DNA of 64,000 nucleotides from Euptelea pleiosperma. Its lineage: Eukaryota; Streptophyta; Magnoliopsida; Ranunculales; Eupteleaceae. The stretch's first letter is position 1. Each line of letters starts with the position of its first letter. The DNA lies in assembly GCA_035048495.1 (NCBI GenBank), contig CM068548.1:17214588-17278587 (forward strand), written 5' to 3'. The position numbers and the translations under genes are program-made. Below, piece by piece: positions 23,601 through 34,532 of the stretch. The notes under the pieces were generated by a model. That model was given only the letters and a program-made list of their open reading frames with translations. It had not been told where the DNA came from and ran no database searches.

Positions 23601-26535
23601 AAATTGAATCTTCACACCATCAATGGTGACATACTTAATGTTCATGCTTTGTTTTTCCCTTAATCATAATATCGCTGATCTAAATAATTGTTTTGCACTT
23701 TCTGTCTTTATGGATATGAAAATTTATCATTGCAGTCCTGTCAAGTCCATTACCTTAACATAAGACATGTTTCAACCAACACAGGGTAATCAGCCAAAAA
23801 CAAATACATGTTGGTATGTTTTATTTCATTTATCAATATTTCGAACCAATTTCGTGATTCAATGTCAGACAACCTGGTTTGACCTATAAAACGCTCTTGG
23901 GGTAAAGAGGTGTGTTTAGGTTGAGACAATGAAAGTTTGCAGGGGTTTAACTACAGTTTATTTAGTGTTCAAAGGAAGGGTTTAAAGTGGTGGTTTGTAT
24001 GGGGTATGAATTAAAGGTTAGGGTATGCAATGAGTAAAGAGTAATTGATGATCAGGGGACAGTAATATGCTAAAGTAGGTTGAGAATTAGGTCTGGTTCA
24101 AATAGGTTAACAGGGGCCTGGTCACTGGGTTTGACTAGGGTTGAAGGAGTTTGAAAAGGGATGAAACAGAGGCTGTCACAGGCGGCTATTTAGAGCATAT
24201 TTTCAAAATTGGGGTTTAGGACCTAGGAGTATCTCTAAGAGGTAAAAAATAGAAGTGATTCAATTAATATGGTTTGATAATTTGCAATAAATTCCATTGA
24301 CAGCTGTGTACGAAGAAGGCTCTAAAAACGAGAGGGTAAGGCTGAAAACGACCTTGATTGAGGGTGTGAGAAATGGAATGGGGAATGAGATTCATGCCAA
24401 CCCCAGAATGTGTAAGCTATTGAATATGAGGTTGAGTCCATCACTTGCTAGTCTGAATTGGACACGATTGGACAACATGTCAGGCCTTACAAGTCTCCTT
24501 TCTGTGAGTTGACGCATGGGTTTTTACCCCAAGATCCACAAGCAATGTTGTTTTTCTAAGCCTATACTTCCAGCCTTATTTGGCCCATTTCCAGCACAGA
24601 TGAAGTTTCTAATTTGCTCACCATAATCTAGAAGTTAGATTACGATGTTAGTTTATAATTTTGAATACATATGATGAGATGACCTTTTCTTGAAAATTGG
24701 ATTCTGGGCCTTTAGAATGGGACGTGGACCTTCTTAGGCATGCGGCTATAAGTCTTGAGGCCCACGGGCTCAGGAAGCTTAACCATTTAATTTTATTTGT
24801 TGGAAATATGTTTTACTAAGAATAAAATCCTTGAAAATATGTATTAACTGTCTGTAACAGCTGTCACAACCCCAAAAAATTAAGGTAGGACTCTTAAGAG
24901 CAAAATTCCAACTCAGATGAGCCAGCTTCTCACCATTAGCTAAACTTTAAGCTTCATACTTTAGCGCATTAAGGACCTGATTACCTCAAGCTCTCACATA
25001 AGTTCAGAAGACAAGTCTATAAATATCAAATAATGAAACTGGCAAGGGTTTTTCTTTCTAATTGATATCATGTTGTATCTCTAAATATCCAACCCCTATA
25101 TCTTTGCATATGTAAATCATATTTTCACTAAGAAATTAACCACTTTTCTGCTAGAAAAACATTGTACATGATACCTTCATCTGTTGTGCTAGATGAAGTG
25201 CCATTCTATGCTACCTCAGACGAGAGAATCGTAGAGATACAGGGAGAATCTTTGAAGGTTCTTAAGGCACTAGAAGCAGTAGTTGGACACCTACGGAAGT
25301 TCTTGGTCGATCATAGTGTTATTCCTCTATTCGAAAAGAGCGTAAGTTTGATTACAACTCGAATGTGGTAATTTGTGTTTGGGCGATTTAATGTACTAAT
25401 AATGCTTGTTGTGGGTCCTTTTGTCAGTCTAATGCAACAATTTCTCAAGATCGCACAGTAGACGCCTGGGCTGATAAGACACAGTCTTTGCACCATACTT
25501 CTTCTCAAACTGGGATTAGCAGTGATTATCCTCTTTCATTAAAGAGGGAATCTTTATTTCTTGACCGTGAAACTCAGCTGGAGTCACAAATCCCACACGC
25601 TGGCCTGTCGTTATATGGACAAGACCCTGCACTTGCTGGACTGCGTTCTTCAGGACTTGGTCGTGCTTCTGCTCCTATAGTTACTCAGGTTGGTTTAATT
25701 CCGGTGAAAGATCTAATCTTTAGCAAGTCAAATTGGTGCTTGATGCATCACATCTCAGGATCTGAAGCATTTGTCTGAGCTGATTTATTCCTAATGGCAT
25801 GTTATGGAAAATTGCAATGGGAGTAATAGAAACACCTCCAAAATTTAACTCATTAAGCAAGAGAAACTTACTTTGTTTGCCTCGTTTTAGTTTTATTTTT
25901 TATGTTCTTTTCCTTTTAAGCTGTTGATTGAGCAGTCCATGCGTCTGTGACGCCAGCCAATTGGGCATGCTAGACCTTGTTTTACACTTTTTTGGCTTTT
26001 ATGCGCACCACATGTTCTTGACCCCAATGTTATTCTCTAAATTGTTGTGTTTTTTTTCAACACAGATTACGCAGACAATGCAAATACCACTTTCTTATGC
26101 TGAGGACATCATTGGGATTGGAGGGGCAAATATTGGGTACATTCGCCGTACTAGTGGAGCCATACTCACAGTTCAAGAGAGCAGGGGCTTGCCTGATGAG
26201 ATCACTGTGGAAATTAAAGGCACTTCATCACAGGTTCAGACAGCTCAACAGCTTATTCATGTAAGAGGTTTTATTTTCTCTTCTTTTTAATATTTTGACA
26301 GATAATGTTAGATCCTACTGAGAGAAGCACACTTATTTCTGTTCTTGTTTGTCTTCAGGAATTTATCGCTGGTCACAAAGAGCCAGTCACAAGCAGCTAT
26401 GGAAAGATAGATACTGGTTTGAGGTCTTATTCTCAGTTGGGGAATAGCTCCTACCCTTCGTCATCCTTGGCATCACAATCACTTGGGGGCTATGGATCTT
26501 CTGGTTTGGGAGGGTACAGCAGTTTCAGGCTCTAA
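20683..26535 (+). CDS. Triple-KH-domain RNA-binding protein, PEPPER-like
   Basis: Six exons (20683-21036, 23249-23492, 25193-25341, 25428-25688, 26066-26260, 26359-26535) join in frame to 459 residues. Three KH domains are seen, with GxxG loops GRKG (88-91), GKQG (177-180) and GIGG (353-356). KH1 starts after the [15 protein letters not shown] motif. KH2 has [20 protein letters not shown] and KH3 has [20 protein letters not shown]. The N-terminal 65 residues are Ser/Pro/Ala-rich and the tail is Ser/Gly/Tyr-rich, so both are probably disordered. Close relatives such as Arabidopsis PEPPER (At4g26000) bind RNA and affect pistil development and FLC expression; that role here is inferred from the family. 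Introns 1 and 2 are long and hold a LINE end and a 590-bp element. The gene is divergent from endonuclease V. Confidence 0.94.
21891..22205 (-). mobile_element. LINE 3' fragment in KH intron 1
   Basis: A minus-strand frame (21961-22167) reads [19 protein letters not shown], the conserved tail found after the reverse transcriptase in many plant LINEs. On the minus strand it runs into an A-rich end near 21891-21899, as a retroposed 3' end should. Only the extreme 3' part is present. Two similar fragments occur at 31.2 and 32.0 kb. Confidence 0.65.
22314..22903. mobile_element. 590-bp non-autonomous DNA element with 10-bp target duplication
   Basis: The perfect direct repeat TGCAACTGGG lies at 22304-22313 and 22904-22913. 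Just inside it, the left end has GTTTAAAAAGGCT and the right end AGCCTTTTTAAAC, an inverted pair of 13 bases. The interior has GAGGCAATAGCCTCGAGGC palindromes. There is no coding sequence. A 9-11 bp duplication points to a Mutator-like origin. Confidence 0.75.
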
Positions 26536-28006
26536 ATCGGTAACCTAGTACTTTGCTGGTTTCTTTGTTTTGACTACCCTTACTCTCTGTCTCCTTTCGG
26601 TAGATTCCCATTTAGAGATAAAATAGTAATGCGATGTAACCTTGTAAAGCTCTAGAGAGGGACCTATTTTATGCTACTCTTGGGGACTTGGAAAAAGAAA
26701 AGGAAAAGAAAATGTACGAGGTAATGGGATTTGGTTCTTTGTTGCTGGTATTGCGAATCTGTGCATTTATTAAGACTAGTGTGGACACCGTAGTTTCTTA
26801 TGTTTATATTTATAATTTTGCCTTCAATTATTTATGCGCTATCTATCTTTGATTGCCTGAGTAAAGGCTCAGTGGTGCCTTTATCTCACCACGTACATAT
26901 TGCCCACCAATGCGTCAAACTGTACAAGGTATTTTGTTGTGCCTCTTCTTGGATGGACCATAACCAGTAATAAAATGGATCAGACTCTCGTGATTTTCCA
27001 ATCAAGGTGGTGTCTAGATGAGGTTGGTATGATTGCTATACCGGTATGATTTTTTGGTTTACTTGTAGCTCATTGAGGAGGTGTATATGCGCAGGTGGAC
27101 CATATACTGTATTGGCTGATGGCATTGCCATATATGGTTCTTTGTATTACTCCCTTTATTTATTTTTTCTTATTTAAATCGGAGACTGCAGGAATCCTTG
27201 CAGCAGAGCCAGAAGAAATTTTCTTGCAAGGCTCTGTATGGTTGCCCTGAATAAGCTTTCTAGAAATGATTTTTGTATAGAAATGTGATAAAACTTTCTG
27301 TATCGACACTTCCTCGCATACAATCCCGTTTCTGTAAAACTTTTTGTTGATCATCATACAGAGCATAAGAGTAGAACCTTATGGTCCCCCTAATAGCATA
27401 AGAGAAGCTTCTTGTTCACTGCTTTGGAGACAATGTGATTTGGCTTGGTAAGTGGAAGATTGACGAGGACCAGAAAAGAGTACATAGGCGTTCATTAAAA
27501 AGATATCCATCGGCTAGATAACACCATTTTTTGCTTTTGATCAGACGGTTTAGGTTAGTGCTTGACATGGAGATAATGGTGTCTGTGGCTGACAGTGGGT
27601 CCCCAAAAATATGTATATAGTTATTGGCTAGCTGTGAAGGTCGAGCATGGTGTAGTTTTAAGCAGTGAAAAGCCCAACGTTCCTAAGTAGGTTGATTTCC
27701 GATTATAAGGAAGTTAGGCCGGCTCGCTGAAGGCAAGAGACAAACAATTGAGGCGAATTTAGCTCTCAGATGAGCTAGGAAGCGAGTAGAGGCTATCAAT
27801 GTAATTTCGTAACTAGTAGGTATAATATAAAGTTCTCGATTATACACCACATTATGCAGCATGCCGCCCGCTGAAATGCTGAGTCGGGGCCACCTCGTGA
27901 ATGGGCATAGTCTGAAAATCTTACCATATGGTGCACCCAATTGGTCTTTGGCGCCAAATGTGACAAACACCGGTCTTATTGTTCTTTGCTATAGCTACCC
28001 TTTGCT
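26536..28006. other. Intergenic space between convergent KH and KCS genes
   Basis: This stretch holds the KH 3' UTR (an A-rich stretch near 26690-26710) and the KCS 3' flank. Open frames here are short and unlike any known family. No repeat family of the window was recognised. Nothing further can be called. Confidence 0.5.
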
Positions 28007-30490
28007 CTATGTAGAATCATTTATCCATGGGCTCCTCTTTGGCCTCTCAACACTCCTAAGAGCCTTCCAGACAACGCTGTTACACTTAAAACCTGACCCG
28101 AAAGTGATCTGCCAAACCCGATCACCTCTCTTAATCCTTCTATTTGCCTCCAAGTAAGCTAATTCATACCAAACACTACTACTCGAAGTGTTCCCAAATC
28201 GCTCGAGAGTCATCCTGGATGCTTTCATGTACTCTTCAGTAAGTTCCAAGTTCTTCTGCAGTTCATCAAGCACTCTCTTGCTCGAAGGCATTATGCAGAC
28301 ATGCTCGAACGCAAGCTTGTAGTTAGGGATGTAAGGCTTTTTCTCCTTCTTGAATAGCAAGGTGATGAAGAAGAGGAGTTGTTCCGAGAAAGGGAGCACC
28401 AGTGGACCAAGGGTGGTGATGTTCGCCTTCAGTGCGTGGCCACCAACTTCAAACAAGTCTTTGTTCAGTGCGAGGCCTATTTTTCTTTCTGCGTCCTCTG
28501 TTTGGTAGATGCACCTGAAGCTGCGATCGTCCATGCCTTTGTGCGTGCGAACCACCTGCAGTAAGTTCATTTAGTAATCTACTCATCTTTGAAAACTCAA
28601 GGAGTTGACTCAGTTGGGGTCGTAGCAAATCTGTTTCGCATGGATACTTGCAATCAGAGGACAAATCGCAGGTCCATACGTTTGGACATGGATTCGGACT
28701 GCCAGGCCACGGACACTTCGATATTTGAATAATTAAAATATTTAAATAAAAAGTGAGATAATTAATAGATTTTTCCTGTAATTAAAGTATAAATTAAGAT
28801 TTCTTTTATCTTAGGGATTGTAGAGAGAGAAAAAGATAAGATTTTGTTTCTAACTTCCTAATAATAAATAAGGAAAAATTTATTAATTATAGGCTGGACC
28901 TATTTGAATAATTAAAATATTCAGCTGAGTATGCCGAGTCTGACACCACGTATCTGTGTCAGATTCTGATATTAATTATAAAAATTACCTGCTTGAGTTC
29001 GTACTTAGCGTGCCATCTGTCAAGTCGGCGATTTGAGAGCAACATGGCAGCGGCACCCATTCGGAAGAAACAATTAGGAAGAAGCATGTCGAAATCTTTA
29101 CCTGTGTACCAAGTGAAGCTCACAACCTCAGTGCTCACCACAAGTGCGTAAGAACCCGGGTGTGCATTGAGGAGATCCTTAGCCAGATCAACAGCTATCA
29201 CTCCAGCCGCGCAACCCATTCCCCCAAGGTTGAAGCTATGAACATCATTTGGAAGCTTGTAGTGGTTGACCACCATTGCAGAGAGTGATGGTGTGGAATT
29301 GAAAATGCCACAGTTCACTATAAGGATTTTGATGTCCTTGGGTCGCACCCCAGTCGCAGCAAGTAGGTCGTCCACGGCCCCTAACATGACCATTGCTGCT
29401 TCTTCTCGGCCTTCCGTAAGTGTGATCTTTTTTCCAGGGAGGAAAATCGATCTTGGTAAGTAGGTCTCTTCGCCAATGCCAGAATTCTTGAGGACCCGGC
29501 GTTGAAATTCAATTGCGGCATCATTGAAGTTACCGGATTGTTTTGCCAGCTCTATGAATTTTGCCGTCGATATCTGAATTCATCATGCAAAAATAAGTTA
29601 TATATACATTGGTTGCTGAGCTGGACATTGGTTGCTGCCTATGTGAATGTGATAATATTGTTAGCGGATGGTGTGTTTCTGTGCACATGTTGTGTTGGAC
29701 CAATGACCCATTAGTATACATAGTTATTTCGCATTTCCCCAATAGGTCAATCTTTTGGGGTAAATGGTTATTTAACATGGTATCAGAGCCTTAAGGATTG
29801 GAAGGTCGCGGGTTCAAGTCTCCAACGGAGTGTATTCCTGCTGAGGAGGTGTGTTAACGGATGGCGTGTTCCCGCCGCGCACGTATTATGTGGCCCGACG
29901 ACACATTAGTATAGCTAGTTATTTCGCCTTTTCCCAATAAGTCGATCTTTTGGGTAAATGGTTATTTAACAAATATTTCAAAATAATTTTGTTTATATTC
30001 AAATAAGTACTTTAAAAAAATATATGTGAATTTTAGAAGGTATGCTATTATGAAAAAAAAAAAATCGAAAAAACGGGGAACTAAAAATACAAGCTACCTT
30101 AAGCTCGTTCGGTGGCCGATAACAAGCAAAATCAACAAGATAAGTAGACGGGGGAATTAAATCAAGATAAACATAGACAATTGCAGCCAAAAATCCGAAA
30201 ACAGAAACGGTGTCTGTAACATCATATCTCGACCAGAAATCTTCCCATGTCAGCTTCCGTATCCCAGTCCCGATAATCAATACTATAACCGGTGCCATTA
30301 GAAGAAAAAGTCCATGGCTGATAAGATAAGTGTATCCGAGCTTCACATACTTCAAATTAACGGAGTTAAGAAAATCCGGCATGCCTCGCCGGACCCTCAC
30401 GGAGAAATTTAAAGACCCTGCATATGGACCCGAACCTTCGACACCCCGGTTCACGATCTCCGTGGAGAGGAGCTCCTGCTCAGTTGCCAT
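28007..30490 (-). CDS. 3-ketoacyl-CoA synthase-like protein (FAE1/KCS family) with altered active-site residues
   Basis: Three exons (30098-30490, 28989-29573, 28007-28555) join in phase to 508 residues, a normal KCS length. Two membrane segments are near the N-terminus (about 55-80 and 97-113). The catalytic Cys is C252 in [10 protein letters not shown], and the Asn is N448 in RFGNTSSSS. However, the block normally reading CIHAGGRAV is CIMPSSKRV, so the position of catalytic His391 (FAE1 numbering) is M415. The position of His420 is E444 (MTLERFGN). H411 (His387) is kept. Family knowledge: KCS enzymes condense malonyl-CoA with acyl-CoA in the ER to begin very-long-chain fatty acid elongation. 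Whether this copy is active is doubtful; a divergent KCS7/15/21-type clade is one possible placement. Start: ATG at 30490, as an upstream in-frame ATG at 30529 only adds an atypical extension. Intron 1 contains a TRIM. Confidence 0.92.
29659..29971 (+). mobile_element. TRIM (miniature LTR retrotransposon) in KCS intron 1
   Basis: Two LTRs of about 120 bases (29659-29777 and 29852-29971) both start TGTTA and end TTATTTAACA. The 74-base interior starts directly with the primer binding site TGGTATCAGAGCC, complementary to initiator Met tRNA. It ends with a purine stretch (GCTGAGGAGGTG) before the second LTR. A 5-bp target duplication AATAT flanks it (29654-29658 and 29972-29976). It has no coding capacity. 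The two LTRs differ at a good number of sites, so the insertion is old. It makes up 313 of the 524 intron bases. Confidence 0.88.
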
Positions 30491-31208
30491 GAAAAATGAA
30501 TTGAAGTATGTATCAAAATAAGGTGGCAATTAAGAAATGTAGTTGGTAATTTGTACAGAAATGACTCAAATGGGATTAAATATGTTATGTGTGATGTAAC
30601 GAAAATTAATAAAATAATATTTATGGGACGTTAAAGTTAACGGAGATCATGGTAACAGAAGGGAGGCTCTTTGTGCATGAAGGCGTATAGGCAGCGGGTT
30701 TGTAGCACGAGGGATTTTTACGTGTGTTGTTGAGTTGAGAGAGTTGTTGATTTGGGATTTCTGGCGTGAGGGATTTATGGAGAACATTTTTGCTCAACAG
30801 CGTTGTTGAGCAAAAGTGCCTCTGCATGAGACATGTACCCAAAAATTAAGAACAGATTTGTAAGGGGTACGTGTTAGATGCAGAGACGCTGCTGAGCAAA
30901 AATGAACTCTTGATTTATGAGCGTTGAGAATTGGAGAATGAAAAGTAAATGATTTGAGGGAATTTGTGTGAATTTAGGAGTTGCTTAAAAGGTTTTTTTC
31001 AAATTTTTTTTTTTTGGTGCAATTATCTAAACGAGTGTTTGGTTACAAGGATAACTCCATTTGAGCAATGTTAATGGGATGTAATTGTAAACCATCTTTC
31101 AGCGTGTTTTAGGGGTGGAAGTGTCACACAAGTGTTATTCATGGTTTGACCTCTGAGGATAAATATCTATCTATTCAAAAGTAGAGTCATTACTGTAACC
31201 AAACAACG
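30491..31208. other. Upstream region of the KCS gene
   Basis: An inverted pair around 30786-30912 (TTTTGCTCAACAGCG with CGCTGCTGAGCAAAAA, and CTCTGCAT with ATGCAGAG) could fold. At about 31032-31207, GAGTGTTTGGTTACAAGG and TTACTGTAACCAAACAACG form imperfect inverted ends of a possible small MITE. No TATA-box could be assigned with confidence. Confidence 0.4.
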
Positions 31209-31785
31209 TTTTTTTTTTTTTGATAGATAAATGGAATTTATTGAAAAAAGAGCCTAGGAGGACAAGAAGGCCTCTACAGCCCATAAAAACATAAAAGAAT
31301 TGCATCAGAATGAAAAAAAAACATACAAAAACCACCCCAATCTTTCCCTCCTATACCAAAGAAACCTCTCCTACTCACGGTAGATCAAGGCCTCTCAGTT
31401 AAAGACCACCTCCTCAAAGAAAATCCCTCTCCCCTCACTGTACAACTTAACCCAAAGAAAGATGAGCCCTTTAATCTCTAGAACCAACGCTTCCGACGAC
31501 ATACTCCTCCCCTCAAAAATTCTATTGTTACGCTCCTTCCGAAGAATCCATATCACTGCCAACGGAGTTAAGGCCCAGAGCCTTTTGCCCAAACCGCTGA
31601 AGCCCTTACACTCCCATGAGAGAAGGTCTTTTATGGAGCTGGTTGTTTGTAGAGCTATTTTTGGTAGCAAATACCCCTTTAGGATGTTAGAGAGAGAGAG
31701 CTCAACAGGTCCCTCTATGAGATCTCCTATGCATGTTTTTGGGTTGTCAAGGAAAAAATATAGCAAAAAAAAAAAAAAAAAATAG
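31209..31785 (-). mobile_element. LINE 3' fragment
   Basis: The minus-strand frame contains VIWILRKERNNRIFEGRSM and LIFLWVKLYSEGRG, the post-RT tail of a plant LINE. On the minus strand it ends in a poly(A) tract, seen as a T run at 31209-31220. An A run at 31766-31782 bounds the other side. The fragment is truncated at its 5' end. Confidence 0.65.
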
Positions 31786-31966
31786 AATAGTCAATAGATT
31801 GAATGGCTATGATCACTTGATCTAGCAAATTGATGGCATAAAAGAGATTGGCATTTAGACCTATGCATATACTAAGAATTATATAAACTTACATGAATGA
31901 ATTGAGTGGTATTAAACTTGGTAGAGAAAGGTATATGTTGGCTCTTACACATCTTTTTTGCACAAT

Positions 31967-32560
31967 TTTTTTTTTTTGGATAATTATAGAATTTATTAAA
32001 GGCAAAGCGCCAAAAAGAAAATACAAAGACAGCTACCGAGGTTGAGAAGACCTAGAGAGCGATCCCTCAAACAAATTAAAACATGAGAACGAGACTAATC
32101 CCTATCTAACCTAACGAATAAAGAAGATCCTAACAAAATCCTTGAAGAAGAAGCCCTGACATTCGCTAAAAATCTTGGACCAAGAAAACATAAGGCCCTT
32201 AATATTGAGAATAATACTTGCTTATTCATCTTCCATTTCTTCAAAAACTCTAGAATTTCTTTCCTTCCAGATTCCCCAACAAATAGCAAAAGGGAGCATA
32301 CACCATAACATTTGCCCTTTGGCAAAAAAGGTGGGTGTATTCCAACTAGCTATAAGCGTAGACAACATACAAGGCATGATCCAAACCGTCCCAAAGTTTA
32401 CAAAGAACGCCGTCCACACTGCTCTCGCTACATCGTAATGAAAAAAAGATGGTTGACCGACTCTCTGCTATACTTAACATATCAAGCAATAGTCTACGAT
32501 GTTAACCATTTTGCCCTTCAAATGATCCACAGTCAGAATCTTATCTAGCACCATTGTCCA
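31967..32560 (-). mobile_element. Second LINE 3' fragment, same orientation
   Basis: The minus-strand frame has [20 protein letters not shown] followed by residues typical of a LINE tail. It also ends in a poly(A) seen as a T run at about 31968-31978. It lies 180 bases from the preceding LINE end and in the same orientation, but the sequences differ enough to be separate insertions. Confidence 0.6.
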
Positions 32561-33084
32561 TAAGATAAAAAGCTACCATGGAAGGAACTTGGATCCCCAA
32601 ACCATAGTTGTCGGAAACCTTCACAAATAGGGCTAAGGAGAGCCATATGCTAATCTGGAACCAAGGGAGACAAAAGACACTCGTGCAAATGAAGTAGTAG
32701 ATTAGAAACGGCTTCTATCTCCCTAGCACACAACCTTCTCCTGAAACCAAGATTCCAAGACAAACTCCTGACATTTTCCACTAATAGGCTGATTGCAGAC
32801 AGGTCTCTCTGATTACACCGGCTCCAAGTACTATTCCATCACCTTAGCCTGCATCTACTCGAGGTGTGTTCACCTCACCTCTCGTCTAGTCGGCCGTCAC
32901 ATATCCGTATCCAAATTCCAACGTGGTCAGCCTTCGTCTGGCCGAGTTATGCACTATTCGGCTTCCACTTGGCTGTGGTGTCTTCTCTCTTTCTCGGGTC
33001 TCCTCGGCTACGATGACACCAAGAACTCCTACTTCCACGTGTCACCAACTTGACCCTCCACATGTCGATCCTAAATCTAGTACC

Positions 33085-33250
33085 CATGTGAGCCATGTGG
33101 CACACTCTTAGAAACCACTGAGAGTATGAATGTTTGGCTAGTCCCTAGGTTGGACCTAATGACCAAAAATCAGCCTAATTGGTGGCCTGATTGGTGGTTT
33201 TATCGGTTAGATCTGAGTACCCCAAATAATACTCGAATCCCACTGCTAAA
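33085..33250. repeat. Half copy of family A MITE
   Basis: The block GTGAGCCATGTGGCACACTC, then GAATGTTTGGCTAGTCCC and a truncated AAAATCAGCCTAATTGG spacer are present. Only the left arm and part of the spacer are seen. The G-box core is mutated to CATGTG. Confidence 0.5.
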
Positions 33251-33497
33251 TCATCTCTTGAAAAAGACACAAAAAGTGTACTTTTGAGGGTGGTGGCACT
33301 CATGCTACATACATGATCAGCTATCATGAAAGTATATCATTTCAAAACTTTGCTTGGCAAGGAAAACATAAAATTCAACTTTTGCTTTATCCACACCTAC
33401 TGCTACTCGATCACTTCCAGTCTTACAAAACCCATCATACCCGCACCCACCTTGCTATGTTCATCTCTTGCTTGTGAGCTGCTGATCCAGTCTTCTA

Positions 33498-34532
33498 ATG
33501 GAGGTTTCTCATTTTTTGTTCTCTTTGTTGTTGTTACAGGAGGATATGACTTCATTTGTGTTAATTTGTTTATGTTTTCAGGTGATTGAGCTAAGGGTTC
33601 GTCTGCACTGCAAGTCCTGTGAGAAGGCCGTTCGCAAGTCCCTCAGCAAGGTTAAAGGTAATCGTAACGAAGTGTAGGTTCTATGGTATTTTGACACGCA
33701 ATATGTAGGGCCTACATGGGATGTGCCTAAGTGCTGATTTTTATGGGTAATCTTCCTATGGGTCCCACTTAGGCGGGATATGCCATGTGTTTATTTGCAC
33801 CCCAGAAATTTCAAAAGCACCCCAGACCAAAAATAAAAAATAAACTGAGAGCACCCCCACACCCTCTCTCTCTCTCTCTCTCTCTCTTTTAAGCCCCATG
33901 GCACTGCACTACCGTGGGCCTATTTAAAAAGAGAGAGCAAGAGAGACGGAGAGGGAGAGAGAGTGGTGGAGAAGGAGAGAGAGGGGCAGAGAGGGAGAGA
34001 ATGGTGGAGGGAGAGAGAGAAAGAGGTGAGGGAGAGGGAGAGACGAAGAGAGATGGGGGTGTTTTGAGTTTTTTTTTTAATTTTTGGTGGGGGTGCAAAT
34101 AGAATTTCCCTTTAAAGGAGTGCAGCGTAGTATGGGTTGTGTTGTTGGAGTCCAACTTGATTTTAGGGAGTCCAAACACTCCCTCAGTCCCTTGTTTGGA
34201 CACAGCCGAAAACCGAGTTCAAGCTATTTAAAAAATGATCAAAAACAGAGTGGTGCCAACATAGCAGAATTCTATCTATTCTTGTGGTAATACAAACGGG
34301 TCCTTGAGTTTTTTCTTGAGAATTTGCAATGCTCATGATCTTGTTTACAGGGGTTACTTGTGTGGAAATAGACGTGATATTGAACAAGATCACGGTCTTG
34401 GGCTTTGTCGACCGGAAGGTGATTGTAAAAGCCGTTCGCAAGACTGGGAGGAGAGCTGAGGTTTGGCCATCCTCATGTCACCGAGAGGTTTCTGCTGGTT
34501 CTGTTAGTGTCGTCCCCAAGTGGGGTTTCTAG
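33498..34532 (+). CDS. Small heavy-metal-associated (HMA) domain protein
   Basis: Proposed exons are 33498-33503 (ATGGAG), 33582-33657 and 34351-34532, giving 87 residues in frame. Nearly the whole protein is one HMA fold. It opens VIELRVRLHCKSCEKAVRK with the metal-binding CxxC (C-K-S-C), continues KVKGVTCVEIDVILNKITVL and closes with GRRAEVWPS. Such domains bind Cu, Zn or Cd and act as metallochaperones or detoxification proteins; the metal here is unknown. There is no C-terminal CaaX box, so it is not an isoprenylated HIPP. The six-base first exon is an inference from the only ATG with a fitting donor next to the HMA exon; another upstream first exon is possible. A CT microsatellite lies in the second intron. 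Confidence 0.8.
33863..33888. repeat. (CT)n microsatellite followed by a purine-rich tract
   Basis: About twelve CT units are followed within 40 bases by about 130 bases rich in GA (33930-34060). The CT tract and the GA tract are complementary. Both lie in the second intron of the HMA gene. Confidence 0.85.
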
